Shown: positions 58,420 through 64,000 of the stretch, piece by piece | Numbering within the stretch: the first letter of the stretch is position 1 | How the letters are laid out: every line of letters starts with the position of its first letter | Source of the DNA: Paguma larvata | Lineage: Eukaryota > Chordata > Mammalia > Carnivora > Viverridae | Direction: 5' to 3' | Assembly: GCA_030068075.1 (NCBI GenBank) | Contig: JAINVK010001077.1 | Coordinates: 124,001 to 188,000, forward strand | DNA: 64,000 nt | Program-made: the position numbers and the translations under genes | The notes under the pieces: model-generated | Told to the model about the DNA's origin: nothing | The model's database searches: none | The model's input: the letters and a program-made list of their open reading frames with translations, nothing else

Positions 58420-58648
58420 AGGGCACCTGGGTGGCTCAGTTGCTTAAGCATCCAACTGTTGATTTTGGCTCAGATCATGATCTCATGGTAGAGGGATTGA
58501 GCCCTGGCTCAGGCTCTGCACTGGGCATGGAGCCTGCTTAAGATTCTGTCTCTCTCTCTCTCTCTCTCTGTCTTTCCCCTTTGCCCCTCCCCAACTAGCG
58601 CTCACACACATGCACACATGCTCTCTCTCTTAAAATAAAATAAACCTA
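58420..58648 (+). mobile_element. CAN-SINE
   Basis: Full SINE; TSD AAACTTAAATTTA on the left and AAACCTAAATATG on the right. Confidence 0.9.
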
Positions 58649-59112
58649 AATATGACCTTTTAAGCACCAAAGTTCAAGCTTTATTTTTATCCTTTTATTT
58701 GTTTTTTTCAGAAAGCCTTGCCATAGCAGGAAGCAGCAAGAATATGGGCTGGATAGGATTGTTGGAGTACTGCTCAGGTGCCTTTGTTTCAGGGGTGAGA
58801 ATATGGATCCAAATGTCCTGTAAAGCCAGCTCTATGTAGGAAAAAGGGAAAAAATGAGACACGTGGACCAAGTGGAGAGCAGGGAATGGTGGTCTGTCAG
58901 TCTTTTCCTGCAGTGGTAGAGTAGGCATGTGGTAGGAGTCTTGGAGGCATAGGCCAACAAAGTAATACATACACCAGTATTACTCTACATCTTCGCCTTT
59001 GATATATGGTCCATTTTCTTGCTTTGCAGATGTTGCTGGAACCACAAACCATGTCTTACTCACAAGTCTCAAGTATTTGAGTCTGGGAACCCCTTGACTC
59101 ATTCCCACAAAA
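58649..59112. other. No recognised feature
   Basis: Intergenic DNA; nothing recognised. Confidence 0.3.
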
Positions 59113-59114
59113 CT

Positions 59115-59255
59115 TCAGCTTCAACCCTGGGTTTCCTCAGCCATAAAATGGGAATCATGCTTTGCTATGAGGAATGTTGTGAGGATCAAGAGAGATTATC
59201 TTTGTAAAGTGCTCAGCATGCAGGAGATAGTCAAGGAATTAGTAGCCAATATCCT
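59115..59255 (+). mobile_element. MIR 3' part
   Basis: CCTCAGCCATAAAATGGGAA, GAATGTTGTGAGGATCAAGA and AAAGTGCTCAGCATGCAGG follow the MIR 3' half. Confidence 0.7.
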
Positions 59256-59854
59256 TAATCCATATTTTGGGGCAGAACATCATGGAGCTTGGTTTAGCAT
59301 TTCTTCCTACCCGGCCATATCCCCACTCCCACCTCCACTCTTCATCTAAGCTCTTTAGACATGATCATCATTTCCTTTAATTGTTTGTCTTTCTTCCCAG
59401 GGGCACCAAGTTTCTTTAGGGATTAAATGGGCTTCTCTCTGGAAACCACACTTCTGTAATCTTACTCTGTAATCTTACTCTGAAACAAGAGGTGGCCCAG
59501 GACCCCCGGCTTTTCCATGCTCTAAGCCATGTTCTGCCCTGGTCAACTTGGACACTTTACGTGGAGGCTGACGTGCCTCAGCATCCAGCGCCTGTGAGGA
59601 CTATCCAGGATGTGAATGCTGTGCATGCTGAGGGTGCATGTTAATTGGCAGGTGGCAGAAAGCTTTCTGCCCTGTCTCTTCTTATATAAGGTCACTTCTT
59701 TCTAGGCAGTGATTAAATCATTGAAGATCAGGTGAAGAATTAACAATTTCAGACTGAGGTGTGGGGGGTGGAGATGACCAAATACAAATAAGAACTATTA
59801 GAAAATGTTCTTAAAGATATTTTTTATTTATGTTTTTTTTCTAAAATTTGAAAT
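59256..59854. other. No recognised feature
   Basis: Intergenic DNA with a short tandem duplication CTGTAATCTTACT at 59453-59480. Confidence 0.3.
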
Positions 59855-59857
59855 ATT

Positions 59858-60188
59858 TTTTTAAATTTTATAATAGTTTATTTTCAAATTGGTTTACATA
59901 TAACACCCAGTGTTCATCCCAACATGTGCCCTTTTTAATGCCCATCACCCCCTCTCCCCCCTCCCTCATCCTCCTTACCCTCAGTTTTTTCTTAGTCTTT
60001 GAGAGTCTCTTATGTTTGTAGCCAGATGGATGGAACTGGAGGGTATTATGTTAAGTGAAATAAGTCAGTCAGAAAAAGACAGATACCATATGTTTCCACG
60101 AATAGGTGGACTTTGTGAGACTAAGCAAAAACCAGGGGGAGGGGAAGAGGGGAAAGGAAAAAAAGACACAGAGAGGGAGGGAGATAAA
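59858..60188 (-). mobile_element. L1 3' end with internal inversion (twin-priming structure)
   Basis: 59858-60017 is the antisense L1 3' terminus (GGTTTACATATAACACCCAG; T-rich tail complement on the left). 60018-60188 is the sense L1 segment that normally lies just upstream of it (AGCCAGATGGATGGAACTGG to GACACAGAGAGGGAGGGAG). The breakpoint is directly after AGAGTCTCTTATGTTTG. The adjacent segments are complementary in L1 coordinates, as in twin-priming inversions. Confidence 0.8.
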
Positions 60189-60191
60189 ATA

Positions 60192-60394
60192 TTTATGTTT
60201 ATTTTTGAGAGAGAGAGAAACACAGCATGAGCAGGGGAGGGGCAGAGAGAGAGAGAGAAACACAGAATCCAAAGCAAGCTCCTGGGTCTGAGCTGTCAGT
60301 GCAGAGCCCAACACAGGGCTTGAACCCACGAACCATGAGATCATGACCTGAGTTGAAATTGGACACTTAACCGACTGAACCACTCAGGTGCTCC
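60192..60394 (-). mobile_element. CAN-SINE
   Basis: Reverse SINE directly abutting the L1 end; finishes CTGAACCACTCAGGTGCTCC. Confidence 0.92.
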
Positions 60395-62058
60395 ACTCGA
60401 AGAGACTTTTGACCTTTATTTTCAATAGGCATCTCTGGTTATTCTATTTTTCTATATACACAGGTTTGATTACCAGGGTGGTATCATGCATCTGATGTCA
60501 GGAAAAGCTACATAATTTGCAGGGCTTCAGTGCAAAATGAAGAGAGAATTCTCTTGTTCAAAACTTATTAAGAATTTCAAGATACCAATAGCAAAGCATC
60601 AAACCAAACCCGGGCTTTGTTTGAATGCACAGAATGTATATTTATGAGGCCAGCCCCACACCTAAGATTCAAACCCCTAAATTTCTATTTGATTAGAAAC
60701 CAAACACCTAACCTCACTTTCGTAGAGTACGTTGACATTCCAAGGCCTTTAGATTTATTACCATAATTTATTAAATAATGTAAAAATCTAGGAATGTGGG
60801 GATCATTGCTATTTTCTACCTAGAAATGTGGGGATCATTGTTATTTTCTGCCTGTGAAATTCTGAGGCCTTACATATTTAGAAAATGTGTAACCCCAAAC
60901 CATTTGAGACATGGCAGCCGAGTTCTTTTACTAGGTGACTTGATGGTGACCAAGGGCCAGTCACTACCCAGATTTATAATCTGCTCTTGATCAAAAATTT
61001 GCTTATTTGCTTGACCAAGAAAGTTGGGAAGATGAACTATATCTATAAAACTTCTCTTACCTTAGAAACCCCATCATCATGAATGCCTTTATTGTAGGCT
61101 GGGGGAAGGCATCTGTAAGTTATTTGGTTTAATGAGCAACCTCACTGAGAAGTGGCATTTAAAAAGGGCAAATGAGTTCAAGAAAGGTGACTCTAATTGG
61201 TGGTCCAAAATTGGAAAACTACTCGCCCAGGGAAGGGGAAGGTTACTTGGATCATTCTCGAGAGTTGACTCCTAGGCAAGCATTTGCCTTTTCACTCATT
61301 TGCTTTCTGTTCAGTGGACGTTTCCTTGATAGGATAAATAATTTTCTACAAATTAGGGGTGATGTATTCCACATGAACCAAAGTGTTTTATTTCTCCTTA
61401 TTATTATCCTTATTGAAAAGAGAATGAATTACCATTGGAATTTTAAGGCAAGGCCATTGACTTAAACCCTATGGACTACCTGTGTGGGAGGCACTTTTGC
61501 TAGTAATTGATGAAAAAGCACAACATATAAAAAGGCTGGATGTGCTTAATTTTTGTTCTATTCGAATGACTTTTCAAACAATAGATGTGATATGTGCTAA
61601 TGTAAAAGGGCTAGAGACTTAAGAAGTATATAATCAGATTTAAGATCACCAAAAATCCACCTACCTAGAATTATACTGTTAGCATTTTAGTGTACTTGTA
61701 GTTAAGCTTCCCTAACTCCCTCGCTAGATTTGGCAAAAAGTCTGGGTGCCTCTACCACAATATTGCATAAAATGGCACAGAAGAGCCTAGGAACTGGCAG
61801 ATTTCCAAAGAGCAGACCTATGAGCTTCTTCTAGAGCTCTCCTTACAGAGTCAGACCTTGCTTGGACCCTTCTCCATCTGATGATGCAGTAATTGATGTC
61901 TGGGCAAGGAATTCACCAGAGGGGACAGAGTAAGAGATGCCAGCTGGAAGCATGATGGGAAAGGAGCAGAGAGAGAACAGAACTGTTCTTAGTGCACAGA
62001 GGAACCTGTGTAGCTTCCCATTCAGAGTGCAAGTTCATCCTTTCTCTAAATGCAGTAT
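60395..62058. other. No recognised gene
   Basis: About 1.7 kb of AT-rich intergenic DNA. The only structure seen is the tandem duplication at 60791-60855. Confidence 0.3.
60791..60855. repeat. Tandem duplication, two units of about 32 bp
   Basis: AATGTGGGGATCATTG with ATTTTCT and CCT follows at 60793 and again at 60825 with a few substitutions. Confidence 0.85.
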
Positions 62059-62059
62059 C

Positions 62060-62193
62060 TATGGGGCACGTGGCTAACCCAATCGGTGGGACAGGGGAAT
62101 CTTAATCTCAGGGTCATGAGTTTGAGCCTAACGTTGGGTGTTGAGCCTACTTTAAAAAATAATATAAATAAACAAACAAACAAAAAATAAATA
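62060..62193 (+). mobile_element. Short (old) CAN-SINE
   Basis: GGGGCACGTGGCTAACCCAA head, CAGGGTCATGAGTTTGAGCC box and an A-rich (AAAC)n tail. Confidence 0.8.
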
Positions 62194-62335
62194 TACTATT
62201 AACCCAACAAACCCAGTTTCTTCTTTTTACTACTTCCCCCTTGGCTGCTAAATGGCTGCCTCTTTCAGGATATTTCTGAAGTGAGGATATGTGCCAACAA
62301 CAGAAGAGAAGCCCTATTTAAGAAAATATAGGTGG

Positions 62336-62525
62336 TGGGGACCTGGATGGCTCAGTCAGTTAAGCATCCAACTCTTGATTTCAGCTCAGGTCATGATCTT
62401 CTGGTTTGTAAGACTGACCTCTGTGTTGGGCTCTGTGCTGACAGCATGGAGCTTGCTTGGGATTCTTTCTCTCCCTCTGTCTCTCTCTGTCTCTCCCCTA
62501 CTCGTATTGTCTCTGTCTCTCTCAA

Positions 62526-62574
<49 letters not shown>

Positions 62575-62575
62575 A
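62336..62575 (+). mobile_element. CAN-SINE with (TA)n tail
   Basis: Head to CT body, then AAAATAAAT and a long (TA)n at 62531-62574 in place of the usual A tail. Confidence 0.9.
62531..62574. repeat. (TA)n microsatellite
   Basis: About 21 TA units with one TTTA interruption, at the SINE tail. Confidence 0.95.
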
Positions 62576-62909
62576 AATCTCCTCCCCTCTGCCCCCTGCT
62601 GGAAATTTCAGGCCAGTACTTGCCACCTCAAGTGCCACTCTCAATTCTCCTAGTGACTAGGTTGTTTTTTTGGAGTCTAGGTTCCAACCACACATGGGAG
62701 ACATTAGCCGTGGGAAAAAATGTAGCTGTGTATATTCTTTCCTGAAAGAAAAAGCATTCCTGCTAAACTAGCCAATACAGGGATCCAAGAAGCAACAGTC
62801 CTTTTGAAAGAGGCACTAACTTTTTGGAAATGACCATTTTGATGGTCTGCTGGCTGTGGAGGTGATGGTAATGAGCACACAGTCAGAACTCCGGATGGCT
62901 TAAAGCCTA

Positions 62910-63012
62910 ACTAGGACTAAGAACTGTGCTCAGCTCTTCATCTGTCTCACTTAATCTTCTCAAAAACCCTATGGGATAAGTAACTACTCTTACCTCCATT
63001 TTCACAGATGAT
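62910..63012 (-). mobile_element. MIR fragment
   Basis: CACTTAATCTTCTCAAAAAC, CCCTATGGGATAAGTAACTA, CTCCATTTTCACAGATGATA. Confidence 0.7.
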
Positions 63013-64000
63013 ATTGATTATTCCAGCATTCATCATCATAGCTGATGCTGCACCTTGTTTCAGTCACCATCTTCATGCTAATTGTCACACACCAAAACTT
63101 ATGCTTCTCTAGTAGCCATCTTGTTGCCGGTAGTCTCACATGGAACCTTAAAATTATTCTGGCAGCCATCCTCATGCCTGTGATGTTACACTGAATCTTC
63201 ACCTTATTGCTGCCTTTCTTATCATGTTTGCTATTTCACACTGAAGTTTATTATTTAGGAGTCTTATTCAGGAGTCGACACTGTACTGGTTGTCTCACCC
63301 TGAAACAACCTTATCATGCAGTCATCTTTGTTCTTGTCCCACACTGTCATGTGATCATTTGAAGTAGCTGTCTTCACACCTATAGTGGCACACTGAATAA
63401 TTGCCTTACTTCAGCCTTCATCATCATGCTGTGGTCACACACACAACTTCAACTTATTCTGGTGGTCATCCACTTGTTATTATCTGACACAATGCTGATT
63501 CTACTCCAGTGGTCCTCTCCATCTTCATGCTGCTTGTCTCACCTGAACGTTGCCCTTATTCAAAGACATCTTCTCGGTAGTTGTGCCATGCTGAATCTTG
63601 ACCTATTTCATCAGTAATATTCTAGATTGTGGACACGCTTTAATATTTATTTATTTTTGAGAGAGAGACAGACTGTGAGTGGGGGAGGGGCAGAGAGAGA
63701 GGGAGACAGAATCTGAAGCAGGCTCCAAGCTCCGAGCTGTCAGCATAGAGCTTGATGCAGGGCTTAAACTCATGAACCGTAAGATCATAACCTGAGCTGA
63801 AGTCGGACACTTAACCGACTGAGCCACCCAAGCACCCCTATTGTGAACGCACTTTAAACCAAACTTTATTCCAGTGACGTTAATTGTTGTTGAGTCACGG
63901 TGCACTTCAGCCTTTCTCCACCAGTACTCTTCTTACTTGTGTTGGCTTAACTGTATCTGGGCTCTCATCTTCATCCTGGTTGCTACTCACTGAACCTCAA
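63013..64000. repeat. Degenerate minisatellite, period about 50 bp, open at the window edge
   Basis: A phrase like CTTATTCTGGCAGCCATCTTCATGC...TTGTCTCACACTGAA recurs with heavy divergence. CCATC-type anchors are at 63067, 63116, 63166, about 63213, 63321, 63367, 63415, 63465, 63519 and 63566, then more units at about 63612, 63871, 63920 and 63965. Spacing is mostly 46-54 bp. It is split by the SINE at 63641-63838. The stops in all frames and the divergence argue against coding. Confidence 0.75.
63641..63838 (-). mobile_element. CAN-SINE inside the minisatellite
   Basis: Reverse SINE; flanks ATTGTGGACACGCTTTA and ATTGTGAACGCACTTTA look like a diverged TSD. Confidence 0.92.

Noticed and set aside
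63013..64000. CRISPR-like regular spacing
   Set aside because: Whole units diverge, with no identical repeats separated by unique spacers, and the genome is mammalian.

Overview
The window is nuclear DNA of a carnivore, most likely a felid. The main evidence is about forty copies of a tRNA-Lys-derived SINE (CAN-SINE) with the head, RGTTCGAGYCCC box, CT-rich body and AATAAATAAAC tail typical of cats. Many copies are nearly intact and keep target-site duplications (TSDs). The rest is ordinary mammalian intergenic DNA: L1 fragments of several ages, LINE2, MIR, MaLR LTRs, hAT-Charlie MITEs (MER5, MER20) and microsatellites. There is no bacterial or viral gene organisation. Most long open frames are translations of SINEs, CT tracts or GC-rich DNA.

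Layout. 0-5.9 kb: MITEs and a degenerate sense L1 carrying three SINEs. 6-32 kb: gene-free DNA with scattered SINE, L2, MIR and L1 pieces, an MLT1-type LTR at 21 kb and a SINE cluster at 9.8-10.5 kb. 32.4-33.9 kb: a processed pseudogene of a non-muscle myosin regulatory light chain (MYL12A/B type), interrupted by an antisense L1. 34-38.7 kb: SINEs and MIR pieces. 38.7-42.1 kb: antisense L1 fragments around a sense L1 3' end, with many SINEs. 42.1-49.3 kb: a GC-rich block without young SINEs, ending in a CpG island.

The CpG island holds the only convincing protein-coding gene. It is a 78-codon minus-strand ORF matching the SMIM10/SMIM10L2 small integral membrane protein family. A minus-strand polyadenylation signal cluster at about 45.58 kb could end its transcript, which would give a 3'UTR of about 3.1 kb. 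From memory, human SMIM10L2 genes lie on Xq26, so X linkage is plausible but is an inference.

50.4-64 kb: a long antisense L1, a probable solo retroviral LTR (56.06-56.73 kb), an L1 3' end with a twin-priming-type inversion (59.86-60.19 kb), more SINEs, and a degenerate tandem array with a period of about 50 bp from 63.01 kb to the right edge, split by a SINE.

I found no CRISPR array, functional tRNA or rRNA gene, intact retroviral gene or novel gene system. Repeat family names are assigned from memory of consensus sequences, and boundaries are by eye, usually within 5-20 bp where a TSD is visible.
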